Source: Rhopalosiphum padi (Eukaryota; Arthropoda; Insecta; Hemiptera; Aphididae). From it: a stretch of DNA of 64,000 nucleotides. The stretch is from positions 24,902,652-24,966,651 of the forward strand of contig NC_083597.1 in the NCBI RefSeq assembly GCF_020882245.1, written 5' to 3'. The position numbers and the translations under genes were made by a program. Below the pieces are notes generated by a model. The model was not told where the DNA came from. It searched no databases and saw only the letters and a list, made by a program, of their open reading frames with translations. Below, piece after piece: positions 13,513 to 28,800 of this stretch; position 1 is the stretch's first letter; every line of letters starts with the position of its first letter.

Positions 13513-15869
13513 TGATAATAACTAATAAGTAATAAACTATTTGTCCAAAGATGAATTTGTATAGATCAAAATACTCTGAATACTCTGCTTCTATGAAATT
13601 ACAAATGTTTGTTGTCATTCGAAAAATTAAACGCTTTAAAATATAGTAAAAAATATAATTTCATACAATGTTGTTTTGTAATCACTCAAAGTCACGTAAA
13701 ACAAATATTTTCAAAAACGTTAGTGTTTTCCGAAATAATAAAATTACAGTGTCTTGCGCCTAATGGATCACCCCGTATAAATCACTCGATATTATCACCG
13801 ATACGTCACGGAGCTAATAATTTATTGTTGACGTGTACGTTACCATTGTTTTTTATGTTTTCAGCTATGATTGAACTACAAACTGTCACTGCAATGCGAT
13901 ATATACAGGCGTTTTTTTAGTCAAATTTTCTTGCAGTCGCAGTTTTGTCTAAAAATTAGTGTTCCCGGGCCGAAACACCGACAATTGGATTTAAACAAAC
14001 AACCGTAGGTATCGAGGTTAAATTAAATCCTGTTATAGCTCCTTATTATCGGGATTAGTAATTGTATATATCGTATCAGTATCTGACATCCGGGTAGGTA
14101 GGTATATAATAATATTATATTATTATGGTTAGCAGGGTCGAATAATATGTACGATAAATGAATAAATAATATGTATACTATCAATTAATGATATAGATCC
14201 CGCAAAATACAGTTGAATCGAATGATTTATACATGCGAGAGTAACCCGATGTGTAATAATATATAGGTACCTGGTAATTGGTATATATATATTATCTATA
14301 TAATAGTACACAAATTAAATTATGTACAGAATGTCCAAATGGAATTATGCAATTCATTATACAAACTCCTCGACAGGATTCTATGAATTCGCCACTGGTA
14401 AAAGTTTGCATAGTCTATGCATGGCAACAGCGTAACGATAATCTAAAAGTTTCAAATACAATTATCAAGTCGAAATTAAATGCAGTCATATATAATAGGT
14501 AGTAGCTAACTGACTAACAATACATGTATAGCTGATTGTAAATTATTGTTTATGCTTCGCTTTTTGTGGTTTATTAAACCATCCGTAAATTTCCAAATCG
14601 AAATTAAATTAGCACGAGTCTTAAATATGCATTGATAAACATGTTTTCTTAGTACAAAATAATATGTATAAACAGTTTGTATATATGTATAACATATACC
14701 TACGTATAAAAATCGTTTAAAAACATAAAGATTTTAAATTTTAATTTATTATACGACTATAATGTATTATAATATACATAAAACATAAGTTATACATTAG
14801 TATTATTTAAATCTATTTTTGAATTTGGGATAATCGTTGAGCTAAATATTTCGGCTGACGAAAGCATGTAATGCATTTAAAATAATAATAATATGTTTAT
14901 AATTATTACATCTATTATAATAATGAATATTATTTATATTTTATATTTTATATGAATTCAGGAATCTAACAAATATTTTATTTTTGGTATTTTTAAATAG
15001 GTATTTAAATTATTTTATTTGTATATTAGGTATAACTATGAGCCTATCCCATGGTAGCTTTTTCTAAAATGTTTACTTATAAAATAGTAATAATATGTAT
15101 TTAAATATTCTAATACTATCATTATTCAATTGTTATAACAATCATTTTTTTTAATTATAATTATTATTATTATTATTGCATTATTATATACTAATAAATA
15201 AAATATACTTTTTGTTTTTTTATACACCTAGTAGAAATATGTAAAAAAAAAATTTTCTCTAAATACCTATTTATTGTATTAGTTAAATATAAAATATGTA
15301 AATTAAAAAATAATTTTAAAATTCAATAATATGTTACTCCTTATATTATTTACGTGCATTATATTTCTCTACACGACATATAAGGTTAAAAATATAAATG
15401 AATAAAAACACACTAAGTACTTAGTATTTAGCAAGTACTAAGTTTTATGTTCCGGGCAGATGACAACGTCACAACCACAAAACCAACATCCGTAAATGAG
15501 GCAAAGTCACTTTGACAGCTTGCATGACTATATGAAATTATTTTTTCCATTAACTACTACGATTTATTTTAATGGAATATGAAACACAAAATAAAATAAA
15601 GTCTCGACACAGTGCAGTTATCAAAAACAACTATTCATGTTCATAGTCTGCGAGTAGCAAATTTAGGATTTAACGACTTAAATTTGAAAACTAAATGAAA
15701 GAGAACTAAATTTTATTTTTTTAATTATCAGAGTAAAAACGTCTAAAAGCATTTTTTATGAAGTTAATAAGTATAAAAAAGTCCAACCCAAGAACTTTTC
15801 ACGAAAAATGTCTATTGTCGAATAAACTTTAAATTCTTCTCAACATTAGGTTTCACATTGTGAAAACAA
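13513..15869. other. AT-rich stretch without a supported gene
   Basis: A 103-codon plus-strand open frame (13609-13920) looks fortuitous: it has no domain, and its composition does not stand out. A 14-base palindrome ACTAAGTACTTAGT lies near 15413. Otherwise only A/T simple sequence is present. Confidence 0.4.
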
Positions 15870-15905
15870 AATTATTAGGTTAAGCTAGGTTAGGTTTGAT
15901 TAGGT
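15870..15905 (+). repeat. scattered TTAGG words
   Basis: Several TTAGG or near-TTAGG words lie close together, broken by AAGC and TTGA. This looks like a decayed TTAGG run and is one of a cluster of such runs between 15.9 and 17.75 kb. Confidence 0.4.
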
Positions 15906-16557
15906 TCAACCCGTGCAAACTATTTCGTCTTGGAAACCCAATGATTTACAGTCAAGAAAGCCATACTAGCGAATGTCCTATCAGGCAAAAAGAAGAAGAT
16001 AATACAGTATACGTACGTGACAATATAAATAGGTTATGCTTATGAATGATCACGAATTATTGTTAGATACACACATTCTGCTCAGATAGTTCTTAACGTC
16101 ACCAATATTGCGATTTTTAATTTCGAATTGGCTGTTATTACATACAATATTTATCATTAACCATACTATAGCATGGAAAAAAAGACATCCAAACAAAATG
16201 GAAAACTACCATATGGGTATTGGGTATGGAAGAGATGTAGTTAAACTTTTGTAGATCCTACGTGATCATACCTTTATCTATGTTGTTGTGGTACAGTACT
16301 AGATTCCGATACGATTGGTCTAGAAAACCGATGTTGGAGTGGTTGGGTTGATAGGGCGATCGTCTCTCCCTTAGATCATGTTTTTATGCCTCTAATTCTA
16401 TTATTGAAAAATGTTTAATATAGCTGCAATATTATCAAAATCTTGACATGTTTGCCGGCATTAGAATTTCACTTATTAAAAGTCAGTATCGTTATGAATA
16501 TAATACATTACTGTTACATAATTAAATAGCATATTATGCGAAATATAATATGTTTCA

Positions 16558-16573
16558 AGGTTAGGTTAGGTTA
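16558..16573 (+). repeat. short TTAGG run
   Basis: AGGTTAGGTTAGGTT is about three units of the insect telomere repeat TTAGG, lying inside AT-rich unique sequence. Confidence 0.6.
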
Positions 16574-17185
16574 ATATCAAGTATGAACAATTAGCATCTC
16601 ATTAAAGTAAGAAATAACTTATCGTTCATAAGTAAGTATTAAATTATAACATAACGTATGGTGATATTAACATGGTCCAATAATTTATAACAGTTAAGCA
16701 CTTAAAAAAAAATATTAAAATTATAATAAATATTGTATTTGCGTATCACTTCAATACAAATATTAAAATATAATATTGATAACGAAAAAACTACAATTAT
16801 CAATATAATATATATAATATATACCTCTCCATAATAAATTATAGATGTATTGGTAATTATAAAAGGACTAGAAAAAAAAATACCGAAAACCAATCTATCA
16901 CTCTAAATCATAGGTTTTATTTTTTTTTTCATATCCTTCTTCTCCCCTTGGACAACCCCTATATCTGTTAATGTATAGAGTTAACTTGATTAGTCTTGTT
17001 AAATGTGGGCCACTTGATGTGAACTAGCCCATTCATGCGTATAATACTTGAAAATCTCCATCAGGAGGATAACCACATTGTATAAATATTTTTCGCTAAA
17101 AAACGGTTGTGACAATAAACCAAATATAGATTGATGGTTAAAATAAACAGGTCTTAACTTGTTGTAAGCCAAGTATGGGGAAAAA

Positions 17186-17219
17186 GGTTAGGTTAGGTTA
17201 GGTTAGGTTAGGTTAGGTT
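17186..17219 (+). repeat. interstitial (TTAGG)n telomere-type repeat
   Basis: GGTTA is repeated six times without error, plus a partial seventh unit. TTAGG is the ancestral insect telomere unit. Here it is internal, with non-telomeric sequence on both sides. It could mark a healed break or be a simple-sequence expansion. Shorter runs lie at 16558, near 17736 and at 33409. Confidence 0.8.
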
Positions 17220-20200
17220 TGAAATGAAATTACGTGTTAGATATACATTATTAGCTGCATAATACATTGACCCAAGATCACGCACTGTCTAGTGCACTAC
17301 CTATTGCAGCACGCGCATCATATTAAACGATAAATTAGTTGGTTTTTACATTTAGGTATTTATTTTTTTACAATCAATAATGTTGTAGTACTGGCGTGCA
17401 TGCAGACCTGTGAAAACTTAAAGAAACAACATAAATAATGCAATTGCTATATTAAGCACAAAATCGATGAAATTGTTTTTACATTTATCATTTATAATTG
17501 TATATTGGTATACCTATATTATTATATTGCTATAATTAACAGCTATATTTTTGAAAATAGAATATTTCCAGAGTTATTAGATTTTAATTAGATACTACCA
17601 ATACCAAATTATCAAAACGTATTTATTTAAAAGTGGACGTAAACTTTATTGTTTTTAATAGGGAGTCTTACGTATTATGGTTATTACTGCGGCCTATGGG
17701 CAACTATAAATTTTTATATGGATATATATCTTCGAGGTTAGGTTAGAATTTTTGAATTTTATTCTTTTCCATTCCCACGGGGATGATATAAAATGTATAC
17801 CTACGTGTTAGTGATAGTCATGCCATATAAATATATAATGAATCATTTTCTAAATAAAAATAGCTGCACACAAGACTATGTCGCATAATCGATCCTTGGA
17901 CTAGTTTGATGTATGAATAATTTAGTTATACCCTTAAGTTAGATAAACTAGAAAATATATTATACAAGTGGCCATCGATTCACGTCGTGGAAGCACGCAA
18001 AAAAATTACCTCAACGATGTCACCCACAAGGAGTGTCAAATAACAATGTTTATGCATAAATTGTTTTTAAAGTATTCTACTTAAGGCACATATAAAAAGA
18101 TAAATAATCACTCATGTATATGTAGATATAGTATAAATAATGCATACATTACGGGAATATATTTTGATATGACCTCCCAGAAACCCCAAAAATAATGTCT
18201 GTTTATTGACGACCGACATCTAATATTAAACGTACACAATGGAGAGCCGAAATGCTCAAATAGGTTCGTCATCTTTGTACAGAAGTGGTGGGTAGTGGCA
18301 AAGGCACCGAAGTCTATACGAAGGTAGTAACTAGAAAGTATATATTATTATTTTAATTTTCATCATAACTCATTTGAGATCTGAAGAGAGGAGGATAGCC
18401 TACGATTTTTTGACGTTTGTTATGAAGGGATGGATGGTGGTGGTAGAAAATTCCTAAATATTAAATTGCGTCGTTAAAAATTTAACTTCAGTATGCCACT
18501 GAATGCATCTAACTGTTAGTAGTTTAAAAAAGATTAAGAAAGATATAACCGGGATATAGAGATAATATGATGTTTAGTCCTCATATATCACTTCACTCTC
18601 CTTGACACAGGATAATGGTGTGTTGATATTGTATAAAAAAAAATAGTATTAAATTTAAAAGTAATGATAAATAAACATTAACACGTTGCTGGAATTTCTT
18701 CAAAAATATTTTACAAAATAGTTTAGAAAAAACATACAATACATATTATACTCAACAGCAAGGCAAATTGAAAAATGTCCTTTAAAAGTGCCATCAGAAA
18801 TTCAAAATTCGATTTATGATCTATAAAACACAAAGGTGCTACATAAAACTTTTTGAGTACCTACCTACTACGTCTACTCGAAAAAAAACCACAGAAAAAA
18901 CGCTGTAAACCAATTTAATATTTTATTTATAAATGGAATAAAAATAAAAAAAAAAATACTATCGGTCGGTTTATATAAAAAAAATAAAAAAAATACTTAT
19001 TTTAATACATTGATAGAAATTCACTAGTAAGAAGGATAATAGATATAATAATAATTTGGCTATCTTCAATTTAATGTACATCTATCGATAAAGATCACAG
19101 ACTTTATCGTAATTCTGTAAGCTCACCATATTATACAAAATCGATAATATACGTATTTTTTTTTATATATACCTATATCTACCACAACGTGTGCTTATTA
19201 GAGCTTACTACTTACTCGATACAACTAGCTATATATTTTATCTGAAATTTAATACTCGATATTTGATACCTCTACATTATTTTATTCTTAAAAGTAATAA
19301 TGGTTCTTAATATATTATATTATACTTAGTATGAATAAAAAATTTTAAGATTAAAATCGAAATTTTTGATTATAATATGAATGTTCTCGATATTTTGATT
19401 TTTAAGTGCGAACTTTAATTTATTAATAATAGTTAATCTAATAATCTATACTTAATGTACTGAATATTATTACCACTATACTTTTTTTAAATGATTAATA
19501 TTTTAATAATTTAAATTCTGAGGTCATTTTTAAAATGGCTACATCAATATTTGATGATACTAAGTATATTTATTCGGACAATTTTTTATAAATATGAAAA
19601 TGCTTTGAAAGTCTAATCGAATAGGAATCAGTTACATTTATCACAATAGTACCTATATTGTTCAGACTTGACAAATTTTTGATTTACAAAATTGTCCAAG
19701 CTTTTCAAGATAACATATTAAAAATTGTTTGTTAAATCATAAAAATGTCAACCTAATAGTTCATGATAATTATAACATTGAATAGCTATCGAAAATATTA
19801 AAATATTTTAAAAATTAACTATTTATTATTTTTATTTTAAAACTCTTAATAATATATTATGTTATTGATTTTTCGCACATACAATATATATATAATTAGG
19901 TTCTGTATTAAACTTTTCTATATGTCCAAATAAAACAAGAACAAAGCTCAAACTTATTCCAAAGACAAAGCATAGAATCGCAAATTTAAAAACACATTGT
20001 ACAATACATGTGTGTATTATGTATATTATTATGCATACCTACATGTATATTTTATAACGTTCTTCTAATTGCAGTACGAACATTATAAAGTTCTAGCATT
20101 AATGTATACTTTTTGTATGTGTATAAAAAAATACAGGTCTTTAGATATCAAGAGCCTTTAGAATGAAAAAAAAATTCACCTTTTTTTACATCACTCACAT

Positions 20201-23200
20201 ATTCTTTTTTTATATTGTCTAACACATCTCGCTTCAAGCATTAACGCATTTTACAGCAGGAAAAATAAAAACAACGGTGATCTAAATTAAATTTTTCTAT
20301 TACTATATATCCATGAGTTATTAATGCATTTATCTCCTATACTAACTATGCTGTGTGCTTTAAGTTTGAATTCTTAGTTTTTAGTATTTTATTATTTCTT
20401 TATATAATTTCTAAAAATCTGAAAATAATCTAAAAATCCATAATCTATGTCAACATAATATTTAACACTTCAATCGTTGTTTTACTCTTCATCATATAAT
20501 TTAATATATTCCATCATTAGTCGTTACATTTTACGATCGACTTTACACAGCTCTTCAGTTATCGTTGTAGATACTGTAGTGCAACCATTTATACAACGTT
20601 GTAATTAGTTCAGCAATCATTTACATCCTGTCAGTAATTGATTTACTCGACAAGAAATTAAGATTTAAAAGCAAATATGATTTTAATATATTTTTTTATT
20701 ATTATTATTTTAGTTTGTATAAATTAGTTAAGTTTTAATAAATCATTATTTTGATCGTTCTTATTTTATTTTTTGTTACAAATATACTAAAAATGTACCA
20801 AGCATCTCATTACTACAGTATTATTAATCTTACTGTAGCTTAATAGAAAATAATAATTAATCAGAGTAGTGAATAATTAAATGTTATATAAACGTTGAAT
20901 TATAATATTAATGTTTAAGACCAAATTCTTGGAATGAATAATTTAACTAGTCACTTTTTATATGCTGAAACAAATAATATGAAATCTACATTGTAAATAA
21001 ATAATTATCGTTATTATAATTATTTCAGTTTAAATTATGGTATTTAATTCGAATCTAATAAAATATGTTAATATTGACTCAAAAATATATAAATTTATAC
21101 AGATTAAAAATTAATAATTAAGTTTCGTCGTTGAACTTTGAAAAATTATCAATTATCATTTATCATCACTTATAGAACAAATGGTTTCTTTTTATTTTAT
21201 ATGAAATATTAGTAAAATAAAAATGAATTTAAAATAGATAACAATTAAATTGGTACATAGGAAAAACATACACTCAAATGTTAATTTTAATGTTGGGTTA
21301 ATTATTTAAAAAAAAAAATATTTCTACAAAGAAATTCTCACGCATAAAACCTCATCAATATCTTTATAGATACGTATCAAATAAAACAAGATAGATATAG
21401 TAATAAACCTAGCCTTTCAATAATTATTATAAATATGCAAGAAAGGTTTATTTTTATATTAAACTGTCATTTTTACTCGTAAATACAATAATAACATGAA
21501 TACGCTTCAAATGAATTATATTTTCCGTAAGTTCCAGGATCATTAAAATTTTAGTCCTCAAAATATTCTTTCACTTCATTTTGTAAGTACACAATTTATC
21601 TAAGCGACTAAATAGGTAGCAATAATGTTATAAGCATTTTATTTTAAAATAAAAATTAGAGCTATGAAAAGTGTGTAGGTACAAATTACAAATACTGTGT
21701 ATATAGACAAAATTTAAACCTCCCATAATCATCTCCTGTCATCCATGAATTCACAAAACTGATTTATATAATAATATTCATTTTTTAACAAATTTTACAA
21801 TAATTACAAAAGTTTTTAGGCACGTGCTGATAATACTAATACAATGTACAATTTCAAATTATTGTTCACGGACACAATATACTGCAATATGATTCACCAT
21901 TTCAACATGCTCTACCCTATTTTTTATTTTATAATAATGAATTTATTCAAAATTCTTATTTTTTAAATATTTAAATACTTATACAAGTATGCTAATGATT
22001 TTATTTTCAATCAACTTTTTGTTTTTATAACATTTAATGAGTTCCTGATTTACAAACGCCGTTTTTTTTCAAATGCGATCTAACCTTATTTAGATACTGT
22101 AGTCTGTAAGTCTATACATTTTTAAACAGATGATTTTTTTTGAACATTTATATCAAAATAAAATTTTAAATGTGAGTAGTTTCTGAATCAATATAATGTA
22201 ATATGTATATAATATAATTTGTAAAAATAGTTTTACAGAAAAAGTGTATAGTTCTAGTATTTACATATCCTAGTGAATCATCCTGTATATTATACATACT
22301 ATGTATACTGTATACACACTATACTGCAGTTTAAAAAACAATATAAAATTGATAAGGGTATAATCATAGAACCCTGTGTTTAGTACTTACATGGAAATGT
22401 ATTTGTAATTTTGGCCAAGAGAGTAGAACATCACTCGATGAATGAAAGTGGTGAAAAACGGTCAGATTGAAGATAAAGCATGTGCTTACATTTTTTTAAT
22501 AATCGAATAAAAAATACTCTTGAAGGATTACTTCATTTTATTTATTATTTTCACGATCAATAATCAAATTCATTTTTTTCCACACGAGCGCATAAACAAT
22601 ACAAACGTTAAAAAATAAATCTCACGATCAAATATTTTTTAATATGCAAAAGACGAGCACTTGCACACGTACCTACCGTTATTTACAAATACAAATATTT
22701 TAAAGAGTTCTATTTTATGTATTTATCTCCAGAGTTTGTATTATAAGTTATAACAATGTTCTCTAGGTATAGTCGCATTACCTATCTCGGTTATTTAAAC
22801 AAACACTTCACACAAAGTAAAAAATTAAATCTTGTACATACGATCAATCTGGAAACATTGTACGACATTATCTTAAAAACACGTATAGGTAACGGTTCAC
22901 TATAATATATCTTCAACTATAGCTACTCAAATATTCCTTTACTATTTTATATACATCAATTTTCCATTACAAGCATCCTATTTTACGATAAACTAAGTAT
23001 TTTTAACTCTCATCCTAAATACATTTTCAATATTACACATTATTCATTATCTATAATTTTAAACCGTTGAAAATTTGATAGATTCTTTTAATAAATATAC
23101 TTATAGAAAGTACAATTAAATATTAATTATAATGATAAACATACGATTAAAAAACACATAAAAACTCTAATATATGAATTTCAGATTATTAATACGTATT

Positions 23201-25500
23201 ACGTAATTAAATTTATGGCCAATATTGTAGTTATTATTTTTTACCGATAAACTTTATATTTGGACCATATTCAAATTAGTTATTACATATTAACTAAAAA
23301 CAAAATATGTTATGTTTAAACAAAAATTAAACATTTTTTCAATTCGAAATATAGATAGGTCATTTGTAAAGAAAAAAATTATATTTAGGTCATGTAGTTC
23401 AATAATTGACTTTTGTTTTTCAAAGAGTTATTAATTATATTACATATAGTACACAACAATTGTTTTATAGACTGGTTATATCAAACTATTAAATTATTTC
23501 ATCTAAGTTAGTAGGACATAATTATTTCATTTCCGGCGATATTATTACACGGAAATAAGTAAACATGTTAAGCACTTTAAGTGGTTTGGTGGTATTGGAT
23601 CAGACGGAGTAATAAAACAAAAAATATTATTATTTAGTGAAACACAAATCACAATATTATATAACGTGTATGATACACCATTATTGTCATTACTTTTAAA
23701 TCAAAATTGCGTATTGTTAATACATAATACGAGAAAATATGAGACTATTCATTATATTTCTATAATATTTGTACTGTAACACATTATTATGGTCTTTTCA
23801 TAACCATACATCAATTAAATGATGATTGTACCCAGTGGTCTTTACAATATGAAACATATGGATGATGGTATCATAATATTTAACGAGTTTTCCAACTTGA
23901 ATGCTTTTCAAAACTTTCGTTCGTTTAAGACACACTGTACGATGTAACTATTGTCAAGAATATAATATATGTTCGCTGCAAATTAGATAGGGCGTATTAC
24001 TTAGATATTAGTTATTACTAAATATAATAATATTACTGGTAAGTTATCAAAATGATAGATGTTAAAACACACGTATAGAAACGGGTGTCATAAAAAATGT
24101 ATTATAACCGAATCAAATATCCGTTTTAAAACAATAGTTTTATAAAATTATATTTACACGCAATTATTGAATAACTGGTGTTGAACTTTTTTATAATTTA
24201 TCACGCCGTACATCGAATCATTAAATATAATCATTTATTACAAATTATGCGAGGTTAACGATAGTAGACATATAAATGGATTTTGAATAAATAATTCCTG
24301 CTACGAACAGTGCGCGATAATAATAATATATAATATACCTATGTAATAATGTGTCAGCCGTCGAAAATCATACGGATAATTTTTTTTTCTTCGCTATAGA
24401 AATCTGACGTTAATATTCAGAACAACCGGAACAGAGAAGCGTTTATTGACCCTATGATGAAATGACTAAGTTACTTCATTTTTTACGTGTACCGTCAAGT
24501 AGTGCAATCACAAATATTATCGGATGGTCCATTGTGTGACGTACACGCCGAAACACCTCAAACAAAATATTCACATTGGTATTGTTTTTTCGGTTTACAA
24601 AGATAAAGAAACGAATCATTTGGATTGGCCTCATAATATTACTATTGTATCACAACGTGAACTGTTTCCAATAGTGAATAATAATATTGTGTGACAAAAG
24701 AATATTAAGCCATCTCATAGAATACGGTGGATTTTTGTTTTTTTTACGTAACTTCTAAAAATATATTCTAATAATTAAAAATACATTTAAATGTAATAGA
24801 TTTAGCATACCCATAGATGCGCCATGCATTCTTCGATAATTTTTTCTAATTTTTAATGTAAATGTATACAATTTCATACAACTTTTTCACGAAAACTAAA
24901 TGAAAATTGAGATATCTAAGTTACTTCATATCGTATAAAAATTAGATACGTATAATAAGTGTTTACATACAAAATATAAGCTGTGTTAAGTTTCTACGTC
25001 TGAAATAACAATTACATTTGAAGAAATATATATACGTATATTTAAATGAAGTATTGAATTTTCAAAATTTCAATGTATTTTTTACTGTGTTGTTTTTATT
25101 TTCTACTATATATTTTTACATTTTACATTTTTTACAACACATATGCAAATATTTTATTCAAAATGAATGCAACACTTATCTAGATACAATATATGAGCTA
25201 TTTTTCTAATACGTATTAAAAACCATTTTTTTTTTTTAATAGGCTACCAAATACATATTTTATCTTACCTATATCAACATTATAATATTAATTTCTTTAA
25301 GTACAATCACTCCGTATGGTGACTATAATACGTTTATGATGCATGATATTATAGTATACTACTACAACAGTTTACTCAAAGTATATACGATATGTTACCG
25401 CATTAATCAAAGATAGTTATCTGTAATCTATGATTTTACGCTGCACTGGCGTAATTCACCATAATTTCTTGGTAAGGTTAAATGTAATAATTAAATGTTC
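17220..25500. other. AT-rich gene desert
   Basis: Over 8 kb with no open frame above about 63 codons. It contains a GGTTAGGTTAG run near 17736 and many A/T homopolymers. I found no RNA gene, no complete inverted-repeat element and no coding motif. It may be intron of an unseen large gene or intergenic DNA. Confidence 0.5.
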
Positions 25501-25617
25501 GATGATCACTTGAGCACTTGACATTGGCAAACGCATATCAATGACTGCGGCGACGACAAAACTCCACGTGCAAGTCCGATGATAATATACACGTAGTGAG
25601 GGGAGTACAAAAATTGA

Positions 25618-25850
25618 ATGCAAAAACGCGTGGTACTGATGCCGTCATCTCGCCTACACCAAACCCCTCTGCCCGTTCTACCAGCCGAGTCGCCCGCTAT
25701 AATCCTGGCGCGTTCGAGTTTTTTTTTTTTAATTGAAGCATCCTGCAGGACCCGACCGATCCACCGCGGGAAGAAACAATCATATATGCGGCGAGAGACT
25801 GAGAGAGAAAGAGAGAGACACTGTTTCGTGTTATATTTTTTATAACACAA
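25618..25850. promoter_or_regulatory. CpG-rich patch with GA-rich tract, possible promoter or 5-prime exon
   Basis: GC content and CG frequency rise sharply (CCGCGGG, GGCGCG, GCCGAGTCGCCCGC), and overlapping open frames of 75 (plus) and 114 codons (minus) appear. The end at about 25798-25820 is an almost pure GAGA tract, a common element of insect promoters. No protein domain can be seen in either frame, so the open frames are probably a by-product of base composition. Direction of any transcript is unknown. Confidence 0.3.
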
Positions 25851-28800
25851 TATAATATATCATATATTGTCGTAATAATTATTGAACTGGTGGAAAGGGA
25901 GCGGTGACCGAACTATATAGAGGTGATGAAAAAAATATTATTGTATACGAATACGATAACGCATTACGGAAGTGTGTGTGAAGGAGGCCTTCATTTTTTA
26001 TTCGTACATTACATTGTATTCGATTTACAATCCACAGATTCGTAAATAAGGACAGAAATACATTATCATCGATCAATTTCTCGGTTAATTAAAAACTTAT
26101 ATCCGAACGGGATATATATTATTGTATAGATACATTATAGTATTCACAAAAATTGGACAATCGGTATCGGGTATCATTAATAATGTAACAGAAAACGATA
26201 AAACTAAAATAGACATTTACCCGATCGTCGTTGCGTGCGAATAACAATGTTTGGAAATGAAAATAATAATCCGTTTTTGTTTCTTTACTCGCTTCACTAA
26301 ACGATTGTCCTTTTCGTCAGGTAACGATTTCGAGTAACGTCTCGATTGAAACAAGAATAATTTTCAATAACAGGTGTCAGAAGTTCTAGAAATGAATATA
26401 TCATTTCATATCACGCTTGTCGAAAAAATTCTAATAAGTGTGTATATTTACACGTACAAAATGCCTTTGATAAAAAATCGCAAATGAGTAATGATTTTAC
26501 AGATTATTTATCATCTGTTTAAATATAACATAAAATTATCGCTATCTTATTTGTTTGAAATATAAACTCATTCACAGCTTAATACAAATTACTAACAATT
26601 ATCATTTTATTTTTTTTTTATTCAATGATGAAATTGTGTACATCAGTTAACTCGTCCAAAAGCATTAAGCCAAAAATTTAATATCCTCATTGTATATCTG
26701 AGTTCAGGAAATAATGAAAAACCAACAAAAACTTTTAACCTTTTTTATGTATTCATTATTATATAGTATAAAGGGTGTGTGAGATTAAAAAAGGTTGCAT
26801 TTTGTGGGGAAACGTGACAGCGTGAAAAATCTCTATTAAAACACGTACATAGATAATAAATGTTTTTTGCTTACGAATCTGTTTATTCAAAATTTAAGCT
26901 TTTAAAATATACAATCTCTTTAAACTAGACTAAGTACTTTGATATATTATACCTACGCACTTTTCTCAATTAAATATATCTATAAACTGAATAAATTAAA
27001 AATTATCATGAAGAATCTATATTCTTATCCTATATACCTACTTATTTTAAATTTAATTTCAACGATTTATAAAGACCTATTTTATTTCATAAATTTTTCA
27101 GAGAACATAAAACCGTGTTTCAATTTTATTAATTTAAGGATACATACAGCAAGTGTGAAAAACTACGGACTGTTTTAAAAAATAATGTACATTAGGATAC
27201 AGTGGAATAAACCCGGGTTCGGGTGCTATACATAATGCAATAGTAATTCTACTGTAGCCGAGTCCGTTTATTACGAATTTGTTAAAATATTTATCTCTAT
27301 CCTTTCGAAACCAAAACAAAATTGTTATACACTACACCAATGGATTTGACTTACGTCCTTTTGACGATAAGTGTATAAGGCGTAATTTCACAGTATTATC
27401 GTGGGCGTGTGCACAATAATACTATAAAAGCGTGTTGATATAAGCACGCCGAGCACATTTTCTTGACACAGAAAATTTGTTACACTATCAATTTTACCCA
27501 ACTAAAAGCCACCAGCGCTTTCGAAAGAAATTACTGTACATAATTCATAACTGAACGATAAAATATAATATGTATTATTTATATATATAGCATAGAAGAT
27601 ATAACTATAGAATAGATTAAATGGTATAACATACAGACACAACCGGATGATTAAAGAACGCGCAATTTGTTATCTTTACGTTTATTGTGTACGGGTTACA
27701 CGATTAAATAACACTTAAAACATCACGTATGATGTTTTACAGAATTATACACGTGTTATACGAAACTTTATTTGATATCCCGAGTGATCTGGACAAATGC
27801 GATACAGATTTCAGTAATGTTTTTCTAATCAAAGAAGTACGCAAGCATTACGACGATTATCTTGAAATTTTCTTCGTGGTTAAATATTATACCTAATACC
27901 TACCTACGATTAGCAATATGTATACCTATTTTAGTATTCATACGTAAATATACTTTATTGTTATTAAATAAATAAATATCGTTAAGACAAAATTCAAGTA
28001 GGTATACACACAGTGTTGATTATGTATTGAATTTATGCGAAAAATATTACTCCACGACTTATGTTTCTTCTGTAGTTCTGTCTGCGTTGAAAAATTATAA
28101 TAACTTGATTAAAGTATTCAAAAGCTACTACCTACATTTCTAGTCTCCAAAATTATTCAAAATTAAAAAGGGTATAAGTAGGTACAGTAGATATGTATAT
28201 AATACTATGCAAATGAAGACGGGACGATTTTAAATTATAAAACAGGTATAGAAATTCTAATGCTTCTGTGTACGAATAATTTACACGTTACTATTTTTTT
28301 CTGCTTCCACCGAAACATGGATAATTCTTCTAAAGTTCATTCATTTTTAATCAGTGAATATGAACAGAAAAAGATTGTTTATTTAAAAACAATTGTGCAC
28401 AGATATTTTTTTATGTTAAGATTCGCTAGTTTTTACCCTGGACCTCACAAATTCGAAAGATGGTCCTGTTTATCGAGTGGAGGTGATCTTGTCGAAAATC
28501 TAGTAATCAAAATCAAATAAATTAAATATTTGATCATATGTTATTCGACTGAAAAATGATTCGATCACATTTTATCGATCATTAAACGTTTAACCAAATG
28601 GCTCGCACTGCTGTGTATCATAGAGTATATATTATATTCGTATCATATGCGTATAAATATAATGTAGTAGTGACATAAATTCGTACAATAAATTTTCGAC
28701 AGCAATATTAACAACGCGCTGAAAATGAGTATAGTAACGAAAAGAAATCACGATAATAGGACAGTATTATATGGTTATATTTAAATTCGATTGAAATAAA

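Noticed and set aside
13609..13920. 103-codon plus-strand open frame
   Set aside because: No domain, no codon-composition contrast with its surroundings, and no neighbouring exon signals.
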